Position numbers and translations under genes: made by a program. A stretch of 64,000 nt of DNA, taken from positions 353,084-417,083 of the forward strand of contig NZ_HG326654.1 in the NCBI RefSeq assembly GCF_000308295.2, read 5' to 3'. Positions within the stretch are counted from its first letter, which is position 1. Every line of letters starts with the position of its first letter. Source of the stretch: Afipia birgiae 34632 (GTDB taxonomy: Bacteria; Pseudomonadota; Alphaproteobacteria; Rhizobiales; Xanthobacteraceae). Shown one piece after another: positions 53,368 to 61,943 of this stretch. Under the pieces are notes generated by a model. It was not told where the DNA came from. It was given only the letters and a program-made list of their open reading frames with translations, and ran no database searches.

Positions 53368-53748
53368 TCACACGGGATCGAAGTAGTGGATCTCCATAAG
53401 CAGGCAGCCGTTGACTGACTTGAACGGTCCATGCAGTGCATGCGGCGGGCGGCATGCATAAGTATTAGGCGGGAAGCTCTTGCCGCCCTCGCCCTTTTCA
53501 TCGTTGCCGACGATCAAGTCGCCGGAGACGAGATAAACTTCTTCCCAGTACTCGTGGGAGAACGGCGCCGTTGTGTATACGCCAGGCTCAAAGCGCAGTA
53601 GCCGTGTGCGCGTCCCTCGCCTGTTCTCCTCATCCAGCCCGCCGGAGAGGATTTTCTGCTGGATGCCTGCCGGATAACCCGTCGGAACTTCCCAGCCGCT
53701 GTTCATATCGAGCGTGTAGAATTCATCGTGCTTCTTGTTGACCGGCAT
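53368..53748 (-). CDS. cupin-domain protein
   Basis: 126 residues of a single small cupin barrel: RLLRFEPGVYTTAPFSHEYWEEVYLVSGDLIVG (partial first metal motif with His and Glu), PPNTYACRPPHALHGPFKS (second motif His) and a terminal LLMEIHYF. It may be a small dioxygenase, isomerase or chemical-sensing protein. It sits between the HpaB-type oxygenase and livK in one direction. Confidence 0.82.
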   Translation of the reverse strand: MPVNKKHDEFYTLDMNSGWEVPTGYPAGIQQKILSGGLDEENRRGTRTRLLRFEPGVYTTAPFSHEYWEEVYLVSGDLIVGNDEKGEGGKSFPPNTYACRPPHALHGPFKSVNGCLLMEIHYFDPV

Positions 53749-53771
53749 GTCTCTATCTCCTCGTTCAATAA

Positions 53772-55247
53772 TCAGGCAGCCTTGCTGGGGGAAACTGAAC
53801 CGCCAGCCAGATCATAAGAATCGAGCATGCGCTGAACGAGTGCGTCCGATCCCGCCCAGTCATAGGTGCGATACGAGTGACCCTTGGTGACGAAGGTCGC
53901 GCCCGCGTAAAACATCTCGTACTGCTGATGGCGCGAACCGAATTCGGATCCGACTGCATCCCAGGCAAGCTTGTAGAATTTCACCCTGTCGTGAGAGTTC
54001 GCCTTCGGAGACTGCTGCGTCTTCTCGATGAGGCCTGCAATTTCCGGATTTGCAAAATCAGCGACCGATGACGGCAGCATGATCATTCCGCCACCGGCCA
54101 GCTCGCGCAGCGTATTGAGCATGTGGGAGTAGAGCTGTTGCGTCAGGACTTGAGCCGTATAGAGCGTATGGCGATGCGGAATGAAATAGGGACCGATGTG
54201 GGACCCCTTGGCTTCCATCGCAGCAACGAGCGCATCGACCATTCCGGTTTCGGCAGCGAGCTGCCCCAACATCTCGCGGACCTGCGGGAATTGCGTGACG
54301 CCGTTCATCTCGGCAGTGCGATGGGCCAGACCAGCCAGGAACTTGAGCTTGACGCTCAATCGAACCATCGCCTGATAATTCTGATAGACGTGGCAAGGCG
54401 TCGCGTGGAACTGCTTCTGGCACATTTCGACGTTGCCTTCGATGAAGACACGATCCCAAGGCACCTTCACGTCGTCGAAATAGAGAACTGAATCGTTTTC
54501 GTCGAACCGGCTTGACAGCGGATTGTCGAAGATAGCGCCGGCGGCGTCCTCATAGGACTTGCGCGAAAGCATCTTGAGGCCCTTCGTATTCATCGGGATG
54601 GCGAAGGACATCGCATATCTCTCCTCACCCGGGCGCATCGGCTGGATCGTCGTGACGAAGACCTCATCAGCGATGACGCCGCCCGTGGCGAGCATCTTGG
54701 CTCCGCGGATCGTAATTCCCTCCGCGTCGCGATCGACAACACCTGCCGTCAGGAAGGGATCGGCCTGCTCAGCGGCACCCTTCGAGCGGTCCGCCTGCGG
54801 ATTGATAATGACGTAGGTGAGATAGAGATCCCTATCGCGCGCATAGCGATAGTAGGAATCAAGAGCCCCCGCGCGGGCAGGATCATACGCCTTGAAGACG
54901 TCGATCCCCATATAGAGACCGGAAATACAGGATGCGACGTGATCAGGCGCGCGGCCCATGAAGCCGGCATGCAGCGACGCCCAAGCCTCGAGCGCCTTGC
55001 GCCGCTCCACCAGCTCCGCGTAGGACGTTGGCAGCTGCCAAATGCGATTGGCACGCTCACCATTATTGTCGAACGTCATCAACTCCTGATTGACAGGCGC
55101 ACTGGCAAAATCGAACAGACCCGCCATCGACGTTGCGACATTGCGGAAGGCATGATGAGCCGTCACATCACTTACCGACTCGCCATTGATGTATATGGCG
55201 CGGCCGTCTTTCAGGCTCGACAGATAGTCCTTTGCTGAGCGCATCAT
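53772..55247 (-). CDS. 4-hydroxyphenylacetate 3-hydroxylase (HpaB)-family FADH2-dependent monooxygenase
   Basis: 491 residues, length and layout of HpaB-type oxygenases: RSAKDYLSSLKDGRAIYINGESVSDVTAHHAF at the start, AEQADPFLTAGVVDRDAEGITIRGAKMLATG (substrate/flavin segment) and YFDDVKVPWDRVFIEGN near 235. The C-terminal helical domain ends SYDLAGGSV. It hydroxylates an aromatic or heteroaromatic ring using reduced flavin from the neighbour at 55265. The exact substrate is not deducible; this family also acts on chlorophenols and pyrrole-type acids. Confidence 0.88.
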   Translation of the reverse strand: MMRSAKDYLSSLKDGRAIYINGESVSDVTAHHAFRNVATSMAGLFDFASAPVNQELMTFDNNGERANRIWQLPTSYAELVERRKALEAWASLHAGFMGRAPDHVASCISGLYMGIDVFKAYDPARAGALDSYYRYARDRDLYLTYVIINPQADRSKGAAEQADPFLTAGVVDRDAEGITIRGAKMLATGGVIADEVFVTTIQPMRPGEERYAMSFAIPMNTKGLKMLSRKSYEDAAGAIFDNPLSSRFDENDSVLYFDDVKVPWDRVFIEGNVEMCQKQFHATPCHVYQNYQAMVRLSVKLKFLAGLAHRTAEMNGVTQFPQVREMLGQLAAETGMVDALVAAMEAKGSHIGPYFIPHRHTLYTAQVLTQQLYSHMLNTLRELAGGGMIMLPSSVADFANPEIAGLIEKTQQSPKANSHDRVKFYKLAWDAVGSEFGSRHQQYEMFYAGATFVTKGHSYRTYDWAGSDALVQRMLDSYDLAGGSVSPSKAA

Positions 55248-55264
55248 GAATCCTCCGGTTAGAC

Positions 55265-55783
55265 TTAGTAGTGGATGGGCAGCGGCCAGGTCGGCTCGCG
55301 CTCGGTTTCGTCGATGAGATCGCGGTAACGGCCGCGAAAGAAGATCAGCGGCGCAGGCGCCTCAGAGTGGACCGCATGGCGAATAACGCGCACGACGAAA
55401 ATGACATGATCGCCGCCGTCGTAGTTTGCGTAGGGCTCACATTCGAAGTGAGCGAGTGCACCAGAGATCAAAGGCGCTTCGGCATGACCGACACTGGTCT
55501 TTACCTGGTCCCACTTGTTGGCCAGGGCGCGCGCGAACTTGTTTGAGATATTCTCCTGCTCGCGAGCCAATACGTTGACGGCAAAACCCTTGGCCTCCTG
55601 CATTGCAGGCAGACTCAGAGCTTTGCGATCGACGCTGAAAAGAACGAGCGGAGGATCGACAGAAACCGAATTGAACGAGCTCATGGTCATGCCGACGAGC
55701 TCGTCGCCCTTCCCGCGCGCGGTCACAACCGCCACACCGGTTGCGAACTCCCCCAGAGTTCGCCTGAAAGCACGATCTTCCAT
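55265..55783 (-). CDS. flavin reductase (HpaC-like)
   Basis: 172 residues of the flavin-reductase-like FMN-binding split barrel: FRRTLGEFATGVAVVTA, VGMTMSSFNSVSVDPPLVLFSVDRKALS and the His in GGDHVIFVVRVI. It lies 17 bp upstream of the HpaB-type oxygenase gene on the same strand and should supply FADH2 to it. Its start is 132 bp from the divergent MarR gene. Confidence 0.9.
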   Translation of the reverse strand: MEDRAFRRTLGEFATGVAVVTARGKGDELVGMTMSSFNSVSVDPPLVLFSVDRKALSLPAMQEAKGFAVNVLAREQENISNKFARALANKWDQVKTSVGHAEAPLISGALAHFECEPYANYDGGDHVIFVVRVIRHAVHSEAPAPLIFFRGRYRDLIDETEREPTWPLPIHY

Positions 55784-55831
55784 GAAGCACTCACCCCGAT
55801 AGCAATCTCAACCCTTTTTATCTTTGTTATT

Positions 55832-55850
55832 TAGCTTTATGACAAAGCTA
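55832..55850. promoter_or_regulatory. candidate MarR operator
   Basis: A perfect 7-bp inverted repeat TAGCTTT-ATGAC-AAAGCTA in the AT-rich gap between the divergent flavin reductase and MarR genes. MarR-family operators are short AT-rich palindromes in such shared promoter regions, so MarR binding here would control both directions. Position and symmetry only; binding is not shown. Confidence 0.55.
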
Positions 55851-55915
55851 TTATTCTCTGTCAATTGGTCCGGGACAGCCGACATGTGGCTTGTTTCCCC
55901 TGCTGTGGTAAGCTC

Positions 55916-56539
55916 ATGGAAATCAAAGAGAATGAGAGGCTTGCAGTGCTTGACGTGCTGTTGACGGCGTCGAAACCTGAACTCCTCGAAGGGGATGGCG
56001 ACCAGACATTCCGAGGTCTTCTGTATGACTACTTCGCGTTCGGCCGCAGCCTGGAGGCTGCTCGGGCAAAATTCGCGAGCTACGCCGACCTGTCACCGAC
56101 GCAGTATTTGATCCTGATCGCGATTGCGCACTCGACGCTGGATGAGCCCATGGGGATCAACCAGATTGCCACTCGCCTGTATCTGAGCGGTGCTTTTGTC
56201 ACCATCGAGGTGAACAAACTCGTGTCCAGCGGACTGATCGAGAAGAGTACCCATCCAAGTGACGGCCGCCGTGTACAACTGACCGTCACGCGCGAAGGCG
56301 TGAGCCGATTGACACGACTCGCCGCCTTTCAGCGTCCAATCAACGACGCACTTTTTGGGACACTGACACGTGACGAGTTCAGAGTGCTATCGCAACTTCT
56401 TTCCCGCCTCGCGGCCGGCGGCGATCACGCAGTCAAGCTGGCGGAGCATATCGCAGCAACAATCCATCCTGATGCGCCGCGAGAATCCGCACCTGCCGCC
56501 AAAGCCCTGCCGCGAAGAAGGAAGGGTGCAGGACGCTAG
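55916..56539 (+). CDS. MarR-family transcriptional regulator
   Basis: 207 residues. The winged helix-turn-helix reads LSPTQYLILIAIAHSTLDEPMGINQIATRLYLSGAFVTIEVNKLVSSGLIEK with the wing STHPSDGRRVQLTVT. The C-terminus is basic and ends PRRRKGAGR. ATG 55916 begins the conserved part; the longer reading from 55865 is possible but weakly supported. It faces the oxygenase operon across the palindrome and probably represses it, releasing DNA upon binding an aromatic acid. Confidence 0.88.
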   Translation: MEIKENERLAVLDVLLTASKPELLEGDGDQTFRGLLYDYFAFGRSLEAARAKFASYADLSPTQYLILIAIAHSTLDEPMGINQIATRLYLSGAFVTIEVNKLVSSGLIEKSTHPSDGRRVQLTVTREGVSRLTRLAAFQRPINDALFGTLTRDEFRVLSQLLSRLAAGGDHAVKLAEHIAATIHPDAPRESAPAAKALPRRRKGAGR

Positions 56540-56577
56540 ATCCGCGACCATCGAAAAATCCTGAGCGCGTGTTCTAT

Positions 56578-58287
56578 TTAGGAAGAGATCCGAATATCAA
56601 TCAACGCGTGGGTCCGTTCGCGGTTGATGTGCTCAATCGCGGCATTCAACGCGGCCGGCAACTCGCTACCCTTTTCAACGCGGATTGCAAATGCGCGACT
56701 GGCCTGCGCGACTTTCGTAAAGTCCGGCGTTGGCCGAAGCGACACGAGAGGCATATCGTTAGAGCGGGACGCGTAACCCTGCGGATACACGTCGAGCACT
56801 GAACGGCGAACCGCGCCCCACTCAGAGTTGTTCAGCACAAGAAGCAGGAGAGGCAATTCCAGCGCTTCCGCAATCTGATGACACGCCACCGGATTGCTAA
56901 ACATGTAAGAGCCGTCACCCATCGTCGCGACGATAAGCCGGTCAGGCTCTGCAAGCTGCATTCCCAGTCCGCACGGAAACGACCATCCAAGACCGCCCGA
57001 ATGTGGCTCCTGATACCAGGTACCATGATCTTGCAACGACAATGGATCAAGGGGACAGCCAAGTTCGGATAGAACGGTGGCACGCTTGCCTTTAATGGCT
57101 TTCGAAAGACAGTGGCTGACCCATTCCTTTGTCATCGAGTCACCACCGCCGCCAGCCGCACGCTTGTCGATTTCTGCGCGGTTCGCTTCCGTAATTGTGG
57201 TCACACGCGCTCGTCGCGCATCTCGCTTCTGTTGTGTCTCAGCTAGTTTCGCTTTCATCGATGCTGCGAGATTGATAATGCAATTATCGGTTTCACCGAC
57301 GAGCGAGACATCCGCATAAAAATTGCGAACGGGGAACCGGGCGTAAAGTGGATCTTGGCCGATCTGGATCACCCTGCAATTCTCGGGAATTCCGTGAAGC
57401 GCGGGCGACCACGGTGCCAATGAATCGATGATCACTACAGCATCCGCATTCTTCAGCCAGCGGGATGGATCGCTGCCCGCCGCCATCGGATGATTTGACG
57501 CCATCGCAAGCTGGATTGCCCAATACTGAACGACCGGGATACCCCAGGCGAGCGTCAGTTCGGCAAGCGCCGCAAAGCCTTCCGGCGAACCTGCCCCCCT
57601 TTGCGCAATAATGACCGGACGCTCCGCCGCGGCCAGTATCCGCGCGGCCTCCGTCAGCGCTTCCGCGGCAGGCGCGGCTATTGCCGGACGAATCCGGCTT
57701 GGCGCTTCGATATTTTCTGCGGGGCAAAATTCACACAGTACCTCTCGCGGCAAACTGAGATAAACTGGGCCCTTGGGTGTCGAGCATGCGATCGCGTAGG
57801 CCCGATCGACGACATCAAGAGCTTGCTCCGGAAACCTCAGTTCGTAATCCCATTTGGTAGCCTCGCGCACCAATGCCGTCTGGTCGCGCATTTCCTGGCC
57901 CCATCCAATCGGAACCGTTCGTGAACCCAACCGTCCCTGCTCGGTCACCGGTGTGCGCCCGGAAAACAGGATGACCGGAACGCGCTCGGTCGCGGCGTTG
58001 ATTGCACCCATCGCGCAATTGGCGAGTCCGACATTTGTATGCGCCATGACGGCTTGGGCGCGCCCCGTCGCGAGAAAGTAACCATGTGCCATTCCCATGG
58101 CGGCGCTCTCATGGGGAATCACGATTGCCTTCGGCAGGGGAATGTCTTTCGCCGCTGCCTCCGCAAGCCCTTCGATGATCGGCGGAAAGTCGGTTCCGGA
58201 ATTCGCGAAAATATAGTCGACACCGACAGCCTTGAGACGCGCAAGAATCGCGCCGCCGGCCGTTATCTTGTTGCGATCATCGTTCAT
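56578..58287 (-). CDS. thiamine-diphosphate-dependent enzyme (acetolactate synthase / benzoylformate decarboxylase type)
   Basis: 569 residues. The Glu60 of IPHESAAMGMAHGYF activates the cofactor, and the C-terminal TPP motif GDGSYMFSNPVACHQIAEALELPLLLLVLNN gives the GDG-to-NN spacing. The middle domain binds no obvious FAD-specific motif, so decarboxylation of a 2-oxo acid is likelier than acetolactate synthesis. It lies downstream of and convergent to the MarR gene, with an 18-base-scale gap, and belongs functionally to the aromatic catabolic block by position only. Confidence 0.88.
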   Translation of the reverse strand: MNDDRNKITAGGAILARLKAVGVDYIFANSGTDFPPIIEGLAEAAAKDIPLPKAIVIPHESAAMGMAHGYFLATGRAQAVMAHTNVGLANCAMGAINAATERVPVILFSGRTPVTEQGRLGSRTVPIGWGQEMRDQTALVREATKWDYELRFPEQALDVVDRAYAIACSTPKGPVYLSLPREVLCEFCPAENIEAPSRIRPAIAAPAAEALTEAARILAAAERPVIIAQRGAGSPEGFAALAELTLAWGIPVVQYWAIQLAMASNHPMAAGSDPSRWLKNADAVVIIDSLAPWSPALHGIPENCRVIQIGQDPLYARFPVRNFYADVSLVGETDNCIINLAASMKAKLAETQQKRDARRARVTTITEANRAEIDKRAAGGGGDSMTKEWVSHCLSKAIKGKRATVLSELGCPLDPLSLQDHGTWYQEPHSGGLGWSFPCGLGMQLAEPDRLIVATMGDGSYMFSNPVACHQIAEALELPLLLLVLNNSEWGAVRRSVLDVYPQGYASRSNDMPLVSLRPTPDFTKVAQASRAFAIRVEKGSELPAALNAAIEHINRERTHALIDIRISS

Positions 58288-58539
58288 GCCAAAATCTCAA
58301 GGTTCTTGAATGAGAGCCGTTGCAGTCTTCATTGCGCAAGTTCCTTACAATACCTGATGCATATCGATCTGAGCCCGATCCAAATACCGCTCGCCAACAC
58401 CAACGAAAACCAAGTCCATCACCCACGCTGCCTGTTCAAATCACAGCACCGTACGAAAGCGGATCAATTTCGAATACATCGCTTTTGTGCAACGCAAGAA
58501 CGGAAGGGACGGAGCCCGCGCTACCGCCTATCGGCGCTC
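58288..58539. other. upstream region of the TPP enzyme, no gene recognised
   Basis: 252 bp with several short open readings lacking motifs. It presumably contains the promoter of the TPP enzyme gene reading leftwards. No operator-like palindrome was noticed. Confidence 0.4.
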
Positions 58540-58650
58540 TCACCGGCCGGCGGTAATGCCACCGTCAACGGACAAGGTCTGGCCAGTCACGAATCCTGAT
58601 GCCGGTGCGGCGAAGAATAACGCGGGACCGACAATGTCCTGCCTGAGCTC
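58540..58650 (-). pseudogene. C-terminal remnant of a short-chain dehydrogenase
   Basis: The minus strand reads ELRQDIVGPALFFAAPASGFVTGQTLSVDGGITAGR-stop in pieces: QDIVGPALFFAAPASGF and VTGQTLSVDGG are the standard SDR C-terminal segment. Nothing of the nucleotide-binding or catalytic part precedes it, so only about 35 residues survive. It is not related by position to the intact SDR at 29398. Confidence 0.75.
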
Positions 58651-58689
58651 CCGCCATGCCATCGAGGACCGAGCTTAACGACTTCCTCG

Positions 58690-59060
58690 AACGTGCCACC
58701 GAGATGGAAGGTTCACAAGGACACTCGCCTCGCCCATCTGCATCGCGTTACTACCGGTCGGCATCCCAACCGCCCGGTGTTTGCGCTCGCGTTTGATCAT
58801 CGACATCAGTTCGAAGAGCTTGCCGCGCGGACCGGAACCAGTCTGATCGCGGCATTCAAAGTCTTGATCGCTGACGCGGCCGTTACGCTCAGCAGGGAAT
58901 TTGAAATTTTGGCATCATTGTCGACGAGAAGTTCGGACGCGACACTCTGGACCAACTGACGGGAAGCAACATCTGGATCGGCCGGCCAGAGGAAGAGCCA
59001 GGAAGCCGCCCGCTTTCGTTTGAGAGCGACCGCAACCGCATTGGCTCTTCGGTGGCCCGC
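58690..59060 (+). pseudogene. remnant of the IolC DUF2090 (5-dehydro-2-deoxygluconokinase-associated) domain
   Basis: Plus-strand reading RPVFALAFDHRHQFEELAARTG then, after a frame change near 58912, GIIVDEKFGRDTLDQL, GSNIWIGRP and EPGSRPLSFESD. These are the DUF2090 motifs fused to IolC kinases of inositol catabolism in alphaproteobacteria. The kinase domain and the C-terminal end are missing, so this is a decayed fragment. No other inositol genes are in the window. Confidence 0.7.
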
Positions 59061-59148
59061 CGAACTACCGAAGCAACTTCGATGATCGCCGAGAGTTTCC
59101 GACGCATCCGGCAGTTATGGCCAGATACGACGTTGGTACGGCAACCAA

Positions 59149-60849
59149 CTACACACCGAGCGCTCGCCCGTCACTCCGCGGATCGTGCGCACCGGTAATG
59201 CTTCCATCGGCGTTGATTCGGATCGCGCCCGGATGCCCGGCAAGGGGGCTTTGAGCTGGAATCGGACTCATTTCGTGGCCACGTTCCGCGAGTTGCTTGA
59301 ACACCTCTTCACCGGCGTCTTTCTCAAGCTTCAGGCTGTCGCGTGAATCGGAGAACGTCTTCCCGAGCAGAAAGCGCGGCCGTGAAAGCGCCGTGAGCGG
59401 ATCCATGTCGTAGTCGATAAGTCTTGTGAGTACCGCCGCAAGCGTCTGCGGCTGCCCGTCCGCACCCTGCGTTCCATAAAGAAGGTGGGGTCGTCCCTGC
59501 TTGAGATACATTCCCGGATTAAGCGTATGGAACGGACGCTTGCCCGGCTTGAGACAGTTGGGACTCGCAGGATCGAGATTGAACGAGGCCCCGCGGTTGT
59601 GCCACAGAATCCCAGTGTCGCCCGCGATCATCCCGCTACCCCAGTCGAAATAGACAGTCTGAAGCATGCTGACGCAATTGCCGTTCTGATCGGTCGCGGC
59701 GATGTAAACCGTGTCGCCCTTCTTGAAGACGTGCGGCCAAGGCAACGCCTTCTCCATCCTGATGGCCTTGGCGTGCGCGTCAAGACCAGCGTTTGAGAGC
59801 AGCTGATTGACCGGAACGTCGGTGAACTCGGGATCGGCGATATAACGATTGCGGTCAATGAACGCATATTTCACGGCTTCGACCAGCAAGTGATAATAGT
59901 CCGCGCTCCCCTCCGGATACTTTGCAAGTTCGAAGCGATCGAGGATACCCATGATCTCAAGGGTGGTAATGCCCTGCGTGGGCGGCCGCAGGCCAATAAG
60001 CTCCCCGCCGCGATAGCCGACACGCAGCGGCGCTTCGTCACGGGCGCGACAACGCGCCAGATCATCCGCTGTGAGCGGCGAACCAATTTTCTTCAGCCCC
60101 GTAGCAATGCGTTCGGCAAGTTTTCCTTCGTAGAAATCACGCCCACCGTTCGCCGCCAGCATTTCCAGCGACCTGGCAAGTTCGGGCTGCACAAGCGTTT
60201 CGCCAGTTTCCGGCATCCGTCCTGCAGGCATGAAGATGCGTTGAACATCTGGCCAATCCTTCAGATCCTTTGCTCGAAAGTCCTGCCAGAACCGCTGCGA
60301 AGGCGTGACGGGAAATCCCTTACTCGCGTATTCGATCGGGCGCTCGAACAGCGAAGCCCAACTCAGCTTCCCGCCCCAGGACTTGCGGCTGAAATCGAAA
60401 GCTTGATCCCAGGTATCGACTGTGGCGGCAGCGGTCAGCGTAGACCCGGGACCTCGTACGGGGACGCTGCCGCTATAGTTCGGAGGATTTGCAGCGGCTT
60501 GCCCGATTCCGGACAAGGTCCGAATGTTGCCCTTGCGATCACTCATGATCATGAAGGCGTCGCCGCCAAGACCAGTAAAATGCGGATAGGTCACACACAG
60601 TGTGGCGCCGATAGCGATGGCCGCCTCAATGGCGTTCCCACCTTTGCGCAACACCTCCAGGCCAGCCTGGGTCGCGAGATCGTGGGGACTCGTGACCATG
60701 CCTTTTGTGGATTGTGCGAGAGCACCGGTGTTGGATAGCGCCCGAACCGGACCTGGTATCGCAGCCGCCACGGCAGCAAAGGCTGATGTCACAAGCAGTT
60801 CTCTGCGCGAGAAACCGCTCCTGCCCGTTTCCACAAACCTGCTGGTCAT
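59149..60849 (-). CDS. ggt: gamma-glutamyltransferase
   Basis: 566 residues with an N-terminal export signal (SRRELLVTSAFAAVAAAIPGPVRA, twin-Arg-like). The precursor self-cleaves before Thr380 (KGDT-VYIAATDQNGN), giving large and small subunits. The large-subunit motif FTGLGGDAFMIMSD and small-subunit RNRGASF-type segment (WHNRGASFNLDP) are present. It cleaves gamma-glutamyl amide bonds of glutathione or gamma-glutamylated amines in the periplasm. It is followed, 128 bp on, by the carbamate kinase gene on the same strand, upstream in transcription. Confidence 0.92.
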   Translation of the reverse strand: MTSRFVETGRSGFSRRELLVTSAFAAVAAAIPGPVRALSNTGALAQSTKGMVTSPHDLATQAGLEVLRKGGNAIEAAIAIGATLCVTYPHFTGLGGDAFMIMSDRKGNIRTLSGIGQAAANPPNYSGSVPVRGPGSTLTAAATVDTWDQAFDFSRKSWGGKLSWASLFERPIEYASKGFPVTPSQRFWQDFRAKDLKDWPDVQRIFMPAGRMPETGETLVQPELARSLEMLAANGGRDFYEGKLAERIATGLKKIGSPLTADDLARCRARDEAPLRVGYRGGELIGLRPPTQGITTLEIMGILDRFELAKYPEGSADYYHLLVEAVKYAFIDRNRYIADPEFTDVPVNQLLSNAGLDAHAKAIRMEKALPWPHVFKKGDTVYIAATDQNGNCVSMLQTVYFDWGSGMIAGDTGILWHNRGASFNLDPASPNCLKPGKRPFHTLNPGMYLKQGRPHLLYGTQGADGQPQTLAAVLTRLIDYDMDPLTALSRPRFLLGKTFSDSRDSLKLEKDAGEEVFKQLAERGHEMSPIPAQSPLAGHPGAIRINADGSITGAHDPRSDGRALGV

Positions 60850-60977
60850 TGGTGTTCCGCTCCCTCTATTGTCGACATGGCGAGATCGTCAGCGCGATCA
60901 TTGATATCCAAATGCGGTTGAACTGCTTTTCTCGCTCCCGAGGTTGACCACATGCACGACTTACGACATGAATCTGG

Positions 60978-61943
60978 TCATGCGCTCTGTACGATATGCG
61001 TTCCAGTTTCGCCGCGAAGCGCCGGCATGGCATGATCGAGATGACTGATGATCGCGCGCTTGCCGCCCCCCTCTAGGAAGCGAATCGCCGCATCGACCTT
61101 CGGCCCCATGCTTCCTGGGGGAAAATGTCCCTCTCGGTGATAGGCCTTTATTTCGTCGAGCGTCACCTCTGTAAGTTCCTTCTGGTCTGGTTTGCCGAAG
61201 TTGACGGCAACACGCGGCACTGCCGTGAGTATCAGCAACTCATCGATATCAAGTACGTTGGCGATATGTGCTGACGTCAAATCCTTGTCGATGACAGCAG
61301 GCACGCCCGTACGCACGCCCTTCGCATCACGGATTACCGGCATCCCGCCACCGCCGCCGGCAATCACGATCGTGCCGCGCTTGACCAGTGCATCGACCAG
61401 CGAGATATCACAGACGTGCTTTGGCTTCGGCGACGGAACAACATGACGCCAACCGCGCCCCGAATCCTCTCGCATCGCCCAGTTGAGCTCTTTGCTGATA
61501 TTCTTGGCCTCCTCTTCCGAAAAGAACGGTCCGACAAATTTAGTCGGATTGCGAAAGGCAGGATCATCGGCATCAACTTCAACCTGAGTCAGAAGACTCG
61601 CAACGTGGCGCTGATTGCCAATTTCCCTTAGTGCATTCTCGATTGCCTGCATCAGGAGATAACCGATGCCGCCCTGACTGTGCGCCACGCAGATGTCCAT
61701 CGACATCGGCGGGATGCGACTCATGGTCAGCATCTGACGCATCATGATCTTACCGACCACGGGTCCATTGCCGTGGGTGATCACCAGTTCGTTATCAATC
61801 TGGGCAAGCGGCAGCAGCGCCTCCGCGGTCTGCCGCGCGACGGATTTTTGTTCGTCGGATGTACCACTGATGTCTTCCGGGTGAACCGCGTTGCCGCCGA
61901 TAGCGATCACGAGACGGCGCGGAACCTCATTAAGTGTTCGCAT
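60978..61943 (-). CDS. carbamate kinase (AllK/ArcC type)
   Basis: 321 residues: AIGGNAVHPED near 13, THGNGPVVGKIMMRQ near 62, IAGGGGGMPVIRDAKG near 205 and the ADP-binding KDLTSAHIANVLD match carbamate kinase. It makes ATP from carbamoyl phosphate. The start overlaps the fdrA-like end by 14 bases, giving tight coupling. In E. coli the same order (FdrA, DUF1116, DUF2877, carbamate kinase) belongs to oxamate formation in allantoin breakdown. Confidence 0.92.
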   Translation of the reverse strand: MRTLNEVPRRLVIAIGGNAVHPEDISGTSDEQKSVARQTAEALLPLAQIDNELVITHGNGPVVGKIMMRQMLTMSRIPPMSMDICVAHSQGGIGYLLMQAIENALREIGNQRHVASLLTQVEVDADDPAFRNPTKFVGPFFSEEEAKNISKELNWAMREDSGRGWRHVVPSPKPKHVCDISLVDALVKRGTIVIAGGGGGMPVIRDAKGVRTGVPAVIDKDLTSAHIANVLDIDELLILTAVPRVAVNFGKPDQKELTEVTLDEIKAYHREGHFPPGSMGPKVDAAIRFLEGGGKRAIISHLDHAMPALRGETGTHIVQSA

